From contig NC_052355.1 in NCBI RefSeq assembly GCF_009727055.1, positions 8,567,009 to 8,631,008 of the forward strand: 64,000 nucleotides of DNA, given 5' to 3'. The translations under genes were made by a program, and so were the position numbers. Each line of letters starts with the position of its first letter. Position 1 is the stretch's first letter. Shown here piece after piece: positions 34,119 to 46,086 of the stretch. The notes under the pieces are model-generated. The model worked only from the letters and a program-made list of their open reading frames with translations, did no database searches and was not told the origin of the DNA. This DNA comes from Benincasa hispida (taxonomy: Eukaryota > Streptophyta > Magnoliopsida > Cucurbitales > Cucurbitaceae).

Positions 34119-35400
34119 TTATTCCTTATCAACATCTTCCATTGTCTGTTTAAAGGTCAATGGATCCTCAAGGCCATCATCAGGTATGATGTCCTGAGTT
34201 TCTATTAAACCCATGTAGCATTCAAGCTGATGAACAACCCTCCCACTACGTCGAGGCATTCTCAACTCTTGAGATCGATGTGATGGGGCAACAACTGTTG
34301 TTGATGGACCAGCTTGATGAACAACATTTTTTGATTTTTCTGTAGTATCGTTGGTCATTTCTTTCAATATTAGTTTACTACGACGTTGATGATTTCTAAT
34401 ATGATCTTCTTCCAAGAATATAGCATTTTTCGATACAAATACTTTATCTTCTTGAGGACAATAGAACAATCCACATTGTGTTTCCTTAGGTATCCTATAA
34501 AGAGGTATAATTTTGAACATCATTCTAATTTCTTAGGGTTTTGTACCAATACGTGTGTCGGACATCCCCAAATTCGAAATTGATGTAAACTACTTTAACG
34601 TCCTCTACACAAGTTATAAGATATTTTCGAAACACTTTTTGAGTGAACCATGTTCAGAATATATACCGTAGTCTGTACTGCATACTCGAAAAGGATTGAG
34701 GTTACTGAGCATAACTCATCATTGAACGAACCATGTCTAACAAAGTTTGATTTCTCCTTTTTGCAACACCATTTTACTGTGGTATTCCAGGTGCTTTGAG
34801 TTGAGATTGAATTCCACGATCTACTAAATAGTTCTGGAATTGTAAATCCATATGCTCACCACCTCAATCTGATCGAAGTATTTGAATTCTTTTACCTAAT
34901 AAGTTTTCAGCTTCCGTCTTAAACTCTATGAACTTTTCGAGAGTTTCTAACTTGTGACTCATTATGTAAATATAGCCATATCTTGAATAGTCATTAAAAA
35001 ATTGACCAAATATTCATATCCACCTCGAGCTTTTACATTCATTGGACCACAAAGATCTGAATGTATAAGTTCTTGGGTTCTTTGGCACGAAGACCTTTCC
35101 TAGAAAAATATATTTTAGTCATTTTTCCTTCAAGACATGATTCAAATGGAGGTAAAGAACTGTCTTCTAACTGATTTAGATGACCATTTTTAATTAATCT
35201 TTCAATCCTGTTGAAATTTACGTGACCAAGTCTGAGATGCCAAAGTTAGGCATTAGGAGAAATTTTTCATCTTTTATTTTAAGTTTTTGTCCTTTTAAAC
35301 ATCTCTATATTTAAAATGACTTTTTCTTCAGTTGGTTTTAATACATATAAGTTACTTTCAAGTCTAGCAGAACAAATATGAATACCTCTTGAAAAAATAA
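34119..35400 (-). pseudogene. COP-6 integrase and linker
   Basis: The linker 34523-34119 has CPQEDKVFVSKNAIFLEEDH and ELRMPRRSGRVVHQ. Upstream are the GTPQQNGV-like site (altered to GIPQ) near 34770, the catalytic core (YSRYGYIYIMS) near 34960 and the zinc-binding VNFNRIERLIKNGHLNQLE with PPFESCLEGK near 35150-35230. Many stops and shifts occur. Confidence 0.78.
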
Positions 35401-35706
35401 ACACTTCATTAATTTCAGATACTTTATACATATTTTCTAATAGTCAAGATATGAAGATAATATTCCCTTTCATTTTGGGTACATAGTATACATTCTTTAA
35501 CAAAATAAAATATTCTTAAAAATATAACTTGATTTCTCCCACTTCTTCAGCTAAAATGACTTCTCCTGTTCCCACCTTGAAAGTCATTTCGTGTTCTAAG
35601 AGTTGAGTCCAAGAACTAGTTTCCTATAGAAAAGTGCAAACATGGTTAGCGGCGCCTGAATCTAATATCCAGGTTAAGTGAGAATTTTCCACTAAGCATG
35701 TTCAAA
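35401..35706 (-). pseudogene. COP-6 protease
   Basis: LTWILDSGAANHVC is readable near 35640-35690 with the catalytic DSGA intact. Downstream text MTFKVGTGEVILAEEVGEIK corresponds to the COP-8 protease. It is interrupted by stops. Confidence 0.78.
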
Positions 35707-36557
35707 CTACAAGTAAATCTGATTTACCTTATTTAGCCTTTTCAACTCTCTTTCCAGCCAAATCTTTTGGGCAGTTTCGCTTCTAATGCTCGTCCTCTTC
35801 ACAATGGAAACACTTTCCTTTAGGAGCTTTGTTTTTCTTTGCAACAGGTTTCTTATTCCCTTTTCCCTTTTTCTTCGTATGGATACTTTTATCTTTAGAT
35901 GAGGAAAGGACAAACTTCTTTTTGTCTGAAGGCTTTGATCCCGAAGATAATCCCTTCAGAAATTTTTCTGATGTGAAACAACATTTGCTTCACTTTCTTT
36001 TAATTTAATCATCGCTTACTAAGTTTGGAGTTCATTTAGTAAAGTAGTCAAATTTTAATCAATCTTATTCATTACGAAAGTAGTTTGGAAGGTCAAGAAG
36101 CTCTTTGGAAAAGACTCCAAGATCATACTAACTTGACTACTTTCATCTATGCTAGCCCCATGAGCTTCTGTAATGTTAGAGTGAACCATCACGTCTAAAC
36201 ATGCTCCCTGACATTGGTTCCATCTTTCATGCGAGAGTTATAAACATATTTTATAACCTTGTGTCATACGGAAGATGACAGTTTCCCGAATGTTTCCTGT
36301 AATGATGCCATGATCTCACAAGCTTTGGGCATGACTTCATGTTTCTTGTTGAGCACGTCAGATATGCTCACTAAGATATAGGCCTTTGCCCTTTCATTAG
36401 CCCTCACCCACTTATCATAGACATATCGAACATTTCGGTTAGCATTTGAACTGGGAATAAGAGGACATTCCTCTGTTAAAACAAACCTTGGGTCATCAAC
36501 TACTAATATTGTGTTTATGTTTGATTTCTAGTTGGAGTAACCCTCTCCATTAAATTT
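35707..36557 (-). pseudogene. COP-6 gag
   Basis: The capsid start is replaced by KFNGEGYSN, directly after the inverted filler, so the first ~12 residues and the ATG are missing. SNINTILVVDDPRFVLTEE, NANRNVRYVYDKWVRANER and NKKHEVMPKACEIMASL follow. The nucleocapsid near 35796-35830 reads CFHCEEDEH, stop, KRNCPK, so both Cys of the first pair are kept, unlike COP-7 and COP-8. Frameshifts separate the blocks. Confidence 0.83.
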
Positions 36558-36583
36558 TTCGGGCAACTGTCATCTTCCGTATG
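36558..36583. repeat. 26-bp inverted copy of a gag segment at the LTR-gag junction
   Basis: 36558-36583 is the reverse complement of 36265-36290 (start CATACGGAAGATGACAG) with one mismatch. It sits where the primer site and leader should be. It retains the C of GGGCAACTG found in COP-8 gag, whereas the in-place copy has mutated. Confidence 0.85.
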
Positions 36584-36587
36584 AATT

Positions 36588-38265
36588 GTGTGTTGGAAAC
36601 ACTGAATTAAGCTGGTTTTTTTGAGAAAGAAGAAGGTATGTATAGGGATTATTTTTGCAGAATCTTCTGGGTTAAATTAGATTGCATCAAGTCTGAATTG
36701 AAGTTCAAAACTCCCATTTATACATGAAAATCATGCAATAAGTTTAACATGCCTGATACCACTTCGATTTCCATTGAAATTGAAGTGGCATGAGGTGTAA
36801 AATTGAGTGAGAAAATCTAAGATTGGATTTTCCCACTTTCAATTTTAATTCTTCAAATTTTGAATAATTTAATTAAAATTTTATTTTCAAAAAATCAAAT
36901 TCAATTTTAATTTTATAATTTTGAATTTCAATAAATTCAAAATTTAATTAATCAAATATCTAATTTTGAACAATTTCAAATCTTGAATAAAATTGGATAA
37001 TTAATTAAACTAATTTTAGTTAATTAAATTTATTATCAACTATTAAATATTATATAACACCTCATCTAATAATTAAATCAATATTTAAATATTTTAAACC
37101 TTCCAATTTCATTTAATTTCGATAAAATTAAACATTTCAATTTGATAAAATACAATGAACAGAAACCCTAATTGAATTTGAACATTTCAAATTCTAAACC
37201 CTAATTTCAAATCTCATCAAATTCACTCAATTTACTTATCCAATTTACAAGTTAGTAGAGGGGCCTTATGAACCTATAGATTATGAGCTCCAACGATTTG
37301 CAATTAATTGGTTAAACCCTTTACACTGAATTAATCACTATTCGTTAACTTCCCAGACATAACACTAGTGCTCGATAGTTGCACTCTCCTCACTATAGAT
37401 ATTTTTGTCCATTTTAACCATAATCAGTAAGTCGATCCTTCACAGGTCATTCATATTTACAGTTGGGTCAAAATTATCATTTTACCCCTACAAATACATC
37501 TTGCTCCTTAAGCTCCCACCGATCCTCTATTGAAAAATTGATTTATAGTCCAACTTATAAATCATGACCCTCTCAATCATGAGAGAGTGGGGCCCCGTTG
37601 TTCAAGACTAGGCATAAGTGCTTAAGAGAACAACCTATCTACTAACCCTACGTTGGTAGGAGTGAATTCCATCTTGCAAAACTATGTCCCTAGCTATCTA
37701 TCCAATCTTATCCCCAAAATGGGTATTGAGCAGTGTTGTTGGACCACTCTCACCTGTGCAGATCAAAGGATAATCTCGAATAAACAGGAGTTCATATTAG
37801 TTCAAGATTAAGATCGAGTTACACTAGGTCATTGAATTTGAAATAGTCAATTTTAACAGTAAACAATTGTTATAAAGAAAAGTGACTATTTCGAGGTTTG
37901 GTCTTATGGAAACTCATTGCACAGGATGCCCCCACTCACATATCTCAAAATGAATTATTTTTGGATCACATCATTTGTTTCAGTATACAAAATGGGCCGC
38001 ATCGAATAGTGTCACAAGATGTGGTACCCAATCTCATCATATACTTATAGACAATTTTGGCTTTATACTAAAACTTGATCTACTTTTATGTCGCTACATA
38101 ATGTTAAAGTATTCATATTATAGCAATGGATTTGTTTATTAGATTTTTATAATAGAATGCAATATAAATAACAACTTATTGAATACAATACTCAATAATA
38201 CTTGTATGGATAAATTGAATATATTAACCATATTTACGAACGATGAGTTTAGGACATTCCCATCA
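36588..38265 (-). mobile_element. COP-6 5' LTR, lacking its terminal part
   Basis: It starts TGATGGGAATGTCC at 38265 and matches the 3' LTR in order down to CCAACACACAAT at about 36588. The last roughly 220 bases found in the 3' LTR are absent. Confidence 0.82.
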
Positions 38266-39221
38266 GCCTGGCCGTTCAAGCCGCTCCTTGCTCAACCTAA
38301 ACAATTGTCTATTTATTCAAATCAAAATTCCATATTCAAATTTGAGCTCAAATAACTTATTTTCCAAAACTTTTATTGGAAAATTTCCTTTTACAAACTT
38401 GTTTAGAAACTTCTTAAGTTGCCTACCTTAAAATTTAAGCTCTAAATTCTTCTTCGTTTGGCTAAAAACCTTCAAACTTCACCATTGGCCAAAATTCATT
38501 CAAGAGCCTGACCTTCTTGAGATTTTCTTCAGATTCCAACTTGAATCCATGGGAGATTTCTTTCGGTAGCCTTTGTGCTTCAACTATACTCAACACACAT
38601 TTGAATGGATCTAGAATGACATTAAAAACACAAGTAGATTGCTCAAACCGAGTTCCTGAACTGAGGCCTCCCTTTTGAACTAAACATTGTATGCCTCTTT
38701 TAAATCTTAGGCTGCCAACTCCACCACTAAGCGGGATTAGTTCCCTCAATCTCATCAGCTGAGCCACTAGAGTGGGTGACTAAGCTGTAATCACCATTTG
38801 ATCAATGCAGGGTCCTAATCTTCAGTGCTTGTCAAGATTTCCGACTCAAATCTACCACTTTGGGGATTCGTCTGAGTGGGGAGCTGGGAACTCAGCTACA
38901 CGAGATGGAATTCACTCATTCCCCGAAGCAGGGGTAAATAGATAGATTTCTCCCTTGAGGGCTGATTCCAGGACTTGAATGATGTGGTGCCACACACCTT
39001 CTCATGGCTCTAGATGTGTCCACTCATTGTAGGATAATGAGATAGAAGGATCAGTGGTACTTAACAAGTTAAATGTAACTATAGGGTCAAAACAATAAAT
39101 TGGCCCAACTATAACTATGAGCATTTGTGAATTGTTATCATACAGTTGACTGGTTATATCTGATGGACAATGAAATATATATGTGGTGAGAAGTGTGCAG
39201 CTATTAGTCTTTAGTGGAGTG

Positions 39222-41383
39222 TGATGATGGGAAATTGGAAGTCAATTTTACTCGACAACCAACTTCCCTTGGATGCGTTATGCGATGCATGTTCCTAAGA
39301 TATGCATTGATAGTCATGCCTCGATGGTCATGCGTTGGAATTAAAAATGCGTTAATCGAAAGTATGCGATGACCATGCGTCCTGCCACAAGTTTTCTTGC
39401 ATTCACGCCAAGTATAACATGAGCGCAAGTTTCTCGGGTAATCCGAGGTTGAACACAGGGACTTGTAGCTATATGTTGCAGTGATGTGCATGTGGCGGTT
39501 TGAATAAAAGAATGGAGGGGATGTTGCTATGTTAATCCTACTCCTACTCCTATCTAACAGACAACGCAAGGAGAATTATGCATGAAAGGTAGAGATGCGA
39601 CAAACCTTGACATGAAATAAATGTATGGAAAATAGATAAAATGCGGAGATGTTTTCATTGCAACCCTTAAGAATAACCACAAGGGCAACCCTAGTCAACG
39701 CAAACTAATGCGATCATGCAACACTCATACAATAGTAAACCACCTCTCGGTGCGAATGCTACAACTTCTAATGCTAGAACGCATGCGATGTATGTGTAGA
39801 GGTGTCTATATGGCTTACACATAAGCCTCTAATTATTGTCTATGCGATGATACACAAACAAGACGACCACATATTATCATTCCTATTCCTAGGGTACACG
39901 TGATGCAGTGTTGACAAATAGAGCTTATCTCTAAGTCCCTATCTCTTGCTTATGCCGATCTAATCTCGCTCTCCCGAGTCTAGATTCTAATCTAGCTCTC
40001 TCGAGTCATTAGGTTCTTTCTTTAGACTCTCTCTCGAGTAGCTCTAAAGGGGTGTTTGTCACAACATAAGACAAGACAAATGCATGAACTTGGTTGACGC
40101 AAGATTGTTACTATCCCTAAGTGTAACAACTCATACCTGTCGTAATGCGGTCACAACCACTTACACTCCCGGGCAGTTGATTGTTGCTGTATTCACTCAT
40201 AAACAAGCAATGCGTTAGCCTATAGACAGGCGTTGTTGCAGCTTCAAACTAAGCAAATAAGGTTACTCACACACTTGCGCAACGCACACCTCTCGGTGGG
40301 TTGCTACATGCTTCATATCCCTAATCCACACGACTAAGTATGCAATACCCAAGTAATCCCATTAAGTGTTGCAATGAAAGTAAAGATGCGAACAAAGAAG
40401 ATGGAGATGAAGTCGAAGGAATAGAGAAATGCATTAAAAAACACATTGTATTAATTTCTTAATTCAATAGATGTCATACGATACAATATAGGAAAAGGAG
40501 GAAAAAGAAATGACCGACTATAAGCAAATTTTGCTTCCAGCGATGTGCGTAAAGGCTGCCGTTGTGTAACATGGATGGGTGGAGGAGCTGACTCTCTCGA
40601 GATCTAGCTCTAGTCGAAGGCTAACATCGTCACTCGAATGGATGAAGGGAGGTGAAGAGCTCTACAGCCGTCTTCTCACGCATTTGTCTGGATCACAAGG
40701 ATTCGCCATAGGCAAACCTTAGGCAAAAACCTTGGATTCGATGAATTTCATCTCATCAACTTTCTATTTATAGAAGCTTGGGTCGCCGACAACATTAATT
40801 GGACTGCTCCGAGTCTGACGTTTGGTGCGTAAGTCCTTTCTGAACCTCTGCCACTAATAGCGTAGTAGGTGAAATGTCAACATCAGCTTTGGATTTTCTC
40901 AAGGTAGATGCATTGATGCGTTCATTCCACCTACCTTGCATTGATCCCGTTAGAATGCGTTGTCACGTAGCCGCAATCATTCAATGGCCGCATTTGCTTA
41001 ATACCGTAACTCTAACATGATGACCGCATTTGCTTGACGAGCGCAACTCCCATGTGATGGACGCATATGGCTAATTACCGCAACATCCATGCGTTGATCG
41101 ATGCATTTGCCTTGCGATGGAGTGTTTCTTCGCATGCGATGGTCTATGCGATGGTCCGGTTTACGGAATGTGGTTCCGTCTATGCGTATGGCTACAAAAA
41201 ATAAAAACAATGAACGTTGGTATAAATTAACGCAAAATAATGGGTTAGCTGAGATTCGACATGCTGATCGACGCAAGCTCATATTCTTGTGAATTCCTAT
41301 CATGATCGACGCATATTCTGCCTAACAACCTTCATAATTCTAAGTAAAAGGCCTAAGATGACATGCATTTCTGCATGTCATCA
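39222..41383 (-). mobile_element. S1: solo LTR of Athila-like gypsy family
   Basis: Flanked by a perfect GAGTG duplication (39217-39221, 41384-41388). On the minus strand it starts TGATGACATGCA at 41383 with a perfect 11-bp hairpin and GAAA loop, and ends CATCATCA at 39222. Internal text (GAGAAACTTG, TTATACTTGG, AAAACTTGTG) matches the GYP-1 LTR. No primer site or coding region. A TATAAATA box lies at 40765-40772 on the minus strand. Confidence 0.92.
40765..40772 (-). promoter_or_regulatory. LTR TATA box of S1
   Basis: TATAAATA on the minus strand, about 610 bp from the LTR start, as in GYP-1 and GYP-2. S2 has the same box at 51395-51402. Confidence 0.5.
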
Positions 41384-41969
41384 GAGTGCCCGACAGTTAA
41401 TGGATGGTGGATCTCGTGGCTAAAGATTTTAGTCAGCTATTCACGTACCATTGGAGCTTTAAGCTACAGGTTGATAAGGTCCCCTTGGTAGCTCAATGGA
41501 TTCAAGTTGTGAATTAGTTTTTGGGTCAGTTTGAACAGTTCAAATTGACAAGAGGGAGTTTGGTTATATATGATGTGATTAAACTGGTTCAATTATATAT
41601 GATATAGCTGACATGATGTATGAGATACATTAATTTGAGAAAAAGGATATAAATATTATTTATATAAAGTAAAGGAGAAAAGGACTATGGTTTTAATGTT
41701 TCATATGATGTGATATTAAAACTATAGGTTATAAATATAATATGATAAGGTAGTTATTATATTTATTTATAAGTAAAACAATTATGAGATAATTGTTGGT
41801 GGTTTTCTCCTTAACCATGCGTGAAAGTGGGAGGTTGCATTCAGTTTTCATGATTGAAAGGATAAAATAAAAAATGTTTTCATTTTGGAGAGAATCGTAA
41901 TATCGCTTCATTGGTTGTAAACTGCCCATCATTTAGCTAACAAGAGCCTACACGACAGCTCAAAGTGTT

Positions 41970-42175
41970 TTTCTAAACGATCGTGTACACGTTCATCTGT
42001 CTAAATAATCGTGTTGTTTTCCTAAATGATCGCGCGCTCGAGCGAGATTCACTAAACGATCGTCTAAAGGATCAAGACACTTTACCTAAACGATCGTGCA
42101 CCTTTTTCTAAACGATCAAGCATAAGTCTATACGATACACACAAACCTCTCCCACTTGCTTGATTGTTGAATACG
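41970..42175 (+). repeat. CGATCG motif cluster in COP-7 LTR
   Basis: CTAAACGATCGTGTAC, CTAAACGATCGTCTAA and CTAAACGATCGTGCAC plus several decayed copies, preceding the conserved CCCACTTGCTTGAT block. Confidence 0.78.
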
Positions 42176-42585
42176 ATCGCTCTTTCCTCCTTCCCTCTAC
42201 CAAATGCAACATAGCCCTCACCTCCTGGATTCTCACTCCGAGAATACCAAGGTCACCGAGTGGTGGTGTTTTAGTTGCTGATTGTTCATGGAGAAGACAG
42301 TTCAGTTGCTGAGTGACGATGAGAGATTTGGGTAGACGATTGGCTTGGCGTTGTAAAGACAGCAAGAGGCGTTGATCCAAGCGAGAGCGAGAGAAAGATA
42401 AAATAAGAGTTCTTCAAAGGTGAGTCTCTCATTCCTTTATGTTTAATTTATTGAAAGCATGCAGTAATTTATTTTGAAATGCATAACTTGTATGTATGTT
42501 TGTGAATGCTCGTATTTCTGTCACAATGAATTTGGAACAATCTTACTCCCACTCATAGGTACTCTTTGATAAGAGTTCCTTCAAT

Positions 42586-42603
42586 TGGTGTGTGAGCCAG
42601 GTT
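42586..42603 (+). other. Degenerate primer-binding site of COP-7
   Basis: TGGTGTGTGAGCCAGGTT lies two bases after the LTR end and matches the initiator-Met complement TGGTATCAGAGCCAGGTT at 14 of 18 positions. Confidence 0.7.
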
Positions 42604-44970
42604 CTGATATTCCAAATCCATTGATGTATAGAATAACATTTACATTCTTGGTGGGTAAAGCATGTCTACATTCTATTTAAGTGTTAAATAAGTTTGTGGA
42701 TGTGGATTAATGGAGTGTTTTGGGATGGTTGCCTCTGGTTCTTTAATTCTTTTACATTTAAAGTTAATTACAAGGGCCCCTATGTTTTTGGGCATATTAA
42801 CTTGCTATCGAGTCTGTAATTCAAAGTGTTTGAGTTATTGTGAATCGCTCGTGATGAAGCTTCAAGGTAAGGAGTTGCATTGTGCTTCGAGGAAGAAGAA
42901 GACCAAGCGTTGGTCAGATCATGTAAACGATAGGGTAAGTGATCGTTGAGTATTGGATACTCGGTAGCAAGGAGACGTGCATGCACTAAACGATCATGTA
43001 GGTTAATATGCTTGATCGTTTAGTCACTGACTACATGATCGCGGAGTAGTTGTTACTTAAGCACTTGTTCTATGATCGTCTAGACGATCGGGCTTCACAG
43101 CAACGTCGTCGTCTAAGCGATCATTTAGACTTGCGTTTTTAATGTTAGTGTGCTAAACGATAGAGGGCCTCATGCATCATCTCATTGTAAATGGTACTCG
43201 ATCGTAGCTAAATGATCGTGGATACTCGGCTAGTTTACTAAACATTAGCCAGGCTTCGCACAGGCGGTTCAAGACCCGGTTCACCTGTGAACCAATTTGC
43301 TCGATGGATTTAATGTAGTAGATAGAATTTTAATTTACGGTTTTTTAGGCTAAATTATCCCGATCAATTAGTCTTTGGTGAATGTACATAAGCTGTATGT
43401 TAAATTATTTGTCATATGGTATGCCATATAGTTGAAATATCACCTTAGGTTATGCATTGGTCATGCATCTTCTCTATATTGTAAGTGTTATGATATAGTA
43501 GTTTGCATGATTTAAATTACATAAGAGTATGCTCATGCATCATATAATAGAATAGTTATATTTATGCGTGCATTAAACATAGACATGCATCATTTTTATA
43601 TTATAAGTGTTATAGTATAAGGGTGTATGGAAGCATGTTTACTTAGTTCATTACCAAGTATATAAGTGTTATATATAGTAATGAATGGATATTGCATGAA
43701 GCATGACACATAGGTTAAATTTATAAAAGTTATAAATACCTAGTTGTGCATGACAATGTGTATGGGTTTTGGTTGTTTCTTTTATAAGAGTTATAAGGGA
43801 AATTAGAACTAAAATCAATAAGAAAGACATGCATACAAACTTAGGCTTGAATCATGTTTTTAAAAGAGTTTTAAAACTTGGTGGAAATAAACCTAATATC
43901 ACGGTTCTAATGAGATTAGCAACCTAAGGTTTAATCTTTTAATCAGTTTAATAGGATTAAATTGACTAATAAAAGATTAAATATGTAGCAAATCTATCTA
44001 TAAGGGACCTTTTGTCTAAGGCAGGTTCTATCTAGGCTGGGGTACTTAAGCTGATAGGAACAGAACACCCCTATTTGGGAACCTACCTGGAAAGGTGAAT
44101 TAGATAGATTTGATGCATGTATGAAAATTTGAGGACAGTCTGTTAAAGAGTTTAATGGGACAACTTGAACTTGTTTAATTTCAAAGACAAGAGTTGCTTT
44201 TGAGCAAATTAAATTGACTTCAATAAAATAAGTACCCGGATGGTCTAAGTTAATGAACCCTTAGGTAGAACATTAAGTGGGAGGTACTTGGGGTATATGA
44301 TACTTCATTTAAACTCTTCACATTTCTCCCTTTATGTTCACACCATGAGATCTATCCTCGGCCTCGTGGCACCTTGGGAGTGTCCCCCTAAAGGATGGTG
44401 TTTGGGTAGGTCAATATCAAGGTGAATGGTGAGAATTTTCATAGTAAGGAGGAGCAGGTCGTGCGACAACATATCCCACGGTCTCTCTCATTAGGTTGGA
44501 TAACGTTTCTGTGCATTGCCTCGAGGCACCTTGGGAGTGTCCCCCTATATGATGGCAATTTTGCATGACTCTTTATCCAATCTCCTGTATAGGATAAGGT
44601 CGCTTTAGTCTCTTGTCCTAATCTGCTTTTTCCCTACGGTGGGCGCATTAGGGTGGGATTCTAGGACCGAACATGAGGGGTTACACTTATGCAGAATTGT
44701 TAAACGTTAACAGTTTTGGACCGAAAAATTGTGACTGTTAGGGTCAGTTACAAGAGTTGTTTCTGCCTAATGGTTAAGAGTGTCTCATCCCAGTGAAGGG
44801 GCATCTGATCACCCTACTAGTGACGTTTGTCCTGCCTCGCTGGGGCATCATTATGAAATAGATGTCTTTTCACTTAGGGTACATAGAATCAATTATGCTA
44901 AAATTAAAATTGGTGTTAAAAGTAGTATTGCATAGACTCATTAAGTTTGTTCATTTTTAGCAACGTAAAT
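42604..44970 (+). other. COP-7 untranslated leader
   Basis: Non-coding, 2.4 kb. A CGATCG cluster lies at about 42930-43260. From 43300 on it is homologous to the COP-5 leader. The motif CACCTTGGGAGTGTCCCCCT occurs twice, 157 bases apart (44370 and 44527). Open frames at 42710-42949 have no domain. Confidence 0.7.
42930..43260 (+). repeat. CGATCG motif cluster in COP-7 leader
   Basis: Repeats such as CTAAACGATCATGTAG, GATCGTCTAGACGATCGG and AACGATAGAG occur over about 330 bp. The motif therefore occurs both in the LTR and downstream of the primer site. Confidence 0.72.
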
Positions 44971-46086
44971 ATGGCTACAGCCACATTAGCTCTATTAAGC
45001 GCTGGCAAATTGACTGGCGAGAATTATGCTAGTTGGAAACACACGATCATAACCATTTTAATCATTGATGACCTGAGGTTCGTCCTAACGGAGGAATGTC
45101 CTCCTATTCCACCTCAAAATGCCACTCGAAATGTTCGGGAGGCCTATGAGCGTTGGACACGGGCGAATAAGAAGGCCCAAGCTTATATCTTGGCTAGTCT
45201 TAATGACGTTTTGACCAAGAAGCATGAGCCTATGGTCTCAGCGCATGAGATCATGGGCTCCCTATGGGGAATGTTCGGACAACCATCTGGACAGCTCAAG
45301 CACGAAGCTCTTAAATGCATCTTTAACTCCAAAATGGAGGAAGGCACCTCTGGTTGTGAACATGTGCTTAACATGATGGTCTACTTCAATGTTGCGGAGA
45401 TGAATTGGTCATGCATCGATAAGGGCAGCCAAGTTAGAATCATCCTGCACTCGTTGCCAGATAGCTTCCTCCACTTTGTTAGTAACGCTATACTGAACAA
45501 ATTGGACTATCCCTTACAACTCTCCTCAATGAGTTGCAAACATTCAAATCCTTGCTGAAAAGTAAGGAGAATAAGGTTGGTGAGGCAAATGTTGCCTAGT
45601 TATCAAAGAAGTTCCATAAAGGTTCGACCTCAGGAATGAAGTCTGCACCTTCTACTTCTAACACTTCCAAGTGGAAGAATAAGAAGGGTGGTAAGGGGAA
45701 GAGGAAGGGACCTGCTAACCCATAACCTGTCGCCCAACGGGTTAGGCGACCAGCGCCTGTTGACAAGGGAAATTGTTTCCATTATAATCAGGATGGGCCC
45801 TAGAAGCGAGATTGTCCTCGCTGGATCAAGGAGAAGAAGAAATCTAAGGCCAAGGCAAAACAAGGTAAATATGATTTACTAGTTTTCTAAACCTATTTAG
45901 TGGAGAATGATGATTCTGCTTGGATTATTGAATCTAGGGCCACTAATCATGTTTGTTCTTCTTTTCAGGGGATTAGTTCCTGGCGGCAACTTAAGGCTAG
46001 AGAGATGACGATGCGAGTAGGCACCAGGCACGTCGTTTCAGCTGTGGTAGTGGGAGGGCTCAAATTGAATTTACAGAAGAAGTTTA
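44971..46086 (+). pseudogene. COP-7 gag and protease start
   Basis: The start MATATLALLSAGKLTGENYA (44971) is preferred over the upstream ATG at 44947, because COP-5 gag starts at the same place. Capsid continues with EECPPIPPQNATRNVREAYE and FNSKMEEGTSGCEHVLNMM. A frameshift near 45515 precedes LLNELQTFKSLLKSK. The nucleocapsid near 45773 reads CFHYNQDGP, stop, KRDC, so the second zinc ligand is Tyr. The protease motif reads IIESRATNHVC at 45930-45941 in place of DSGA, removing the catalytic Asp. Gag-pol is interrupted at 46086 by COP-8. Confidence 0.88.

Larger units (their letters stand above)
30597..38265 (-). mobile_element. COP-6: complete-length Ty1/copia element in LTR-X1
   Basis: Both LTRs are present, with GAG-PR-IN-RT-RH between them. 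The target duplication GCCTG is perfect (30592-30596 and 38266-38270). The element is 7669 bp. All coding parts carry stops or shifts. The primer site and leader are missing: the 5' LTR runs almost directly into gag through a short inverted filler. Both LTRs contain very AT-rich text (31080-31450 and 36840-37210). Confidence 0.9.
29262..38845 (-). mobile_element. LTR-X1: gypsy-type LTR, interrupted by COP-6
   Basis: The left edge TGTCACACCTCTTCC (29262) corresponds to TGTCACACCCC of LTR-X2 (58845). Shared downstream text includes ACAACAGCAGTTACCAACCC, GTGCACGTGG, CTAAGTACCGTCATACCTTA and ACATGC...TTTGCTTGGAAAT. After COP-6 the match resumes at 38271 (TTTGAGCTCAAAT, TTGGCTAAAAACC, ATTGGCC, AGCCTGACC), matching 60070-60250. 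The right end against the COP-7 LTR near 38845 is approximate. Several small open frames inside have no domain. Confidence 0.65.
38846..42583 (+). mobile_element. COP-7 5' LTR (5'-truncated, split by S1)
   Basis: Family LTR text begins at about 38846 with ACTCAAATCTACCACTTTGG, matching the COP-5 LTR at 25600-25620 in inverse; about the first kilobase is missing. It continues past S1 at 41389 (CCCGACAGTTAATG, GGTCCCCTTGGTAGC) and ends TTCCTTCA at 42583. It holds a CGATCG cluster. Confidence 0.75.
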
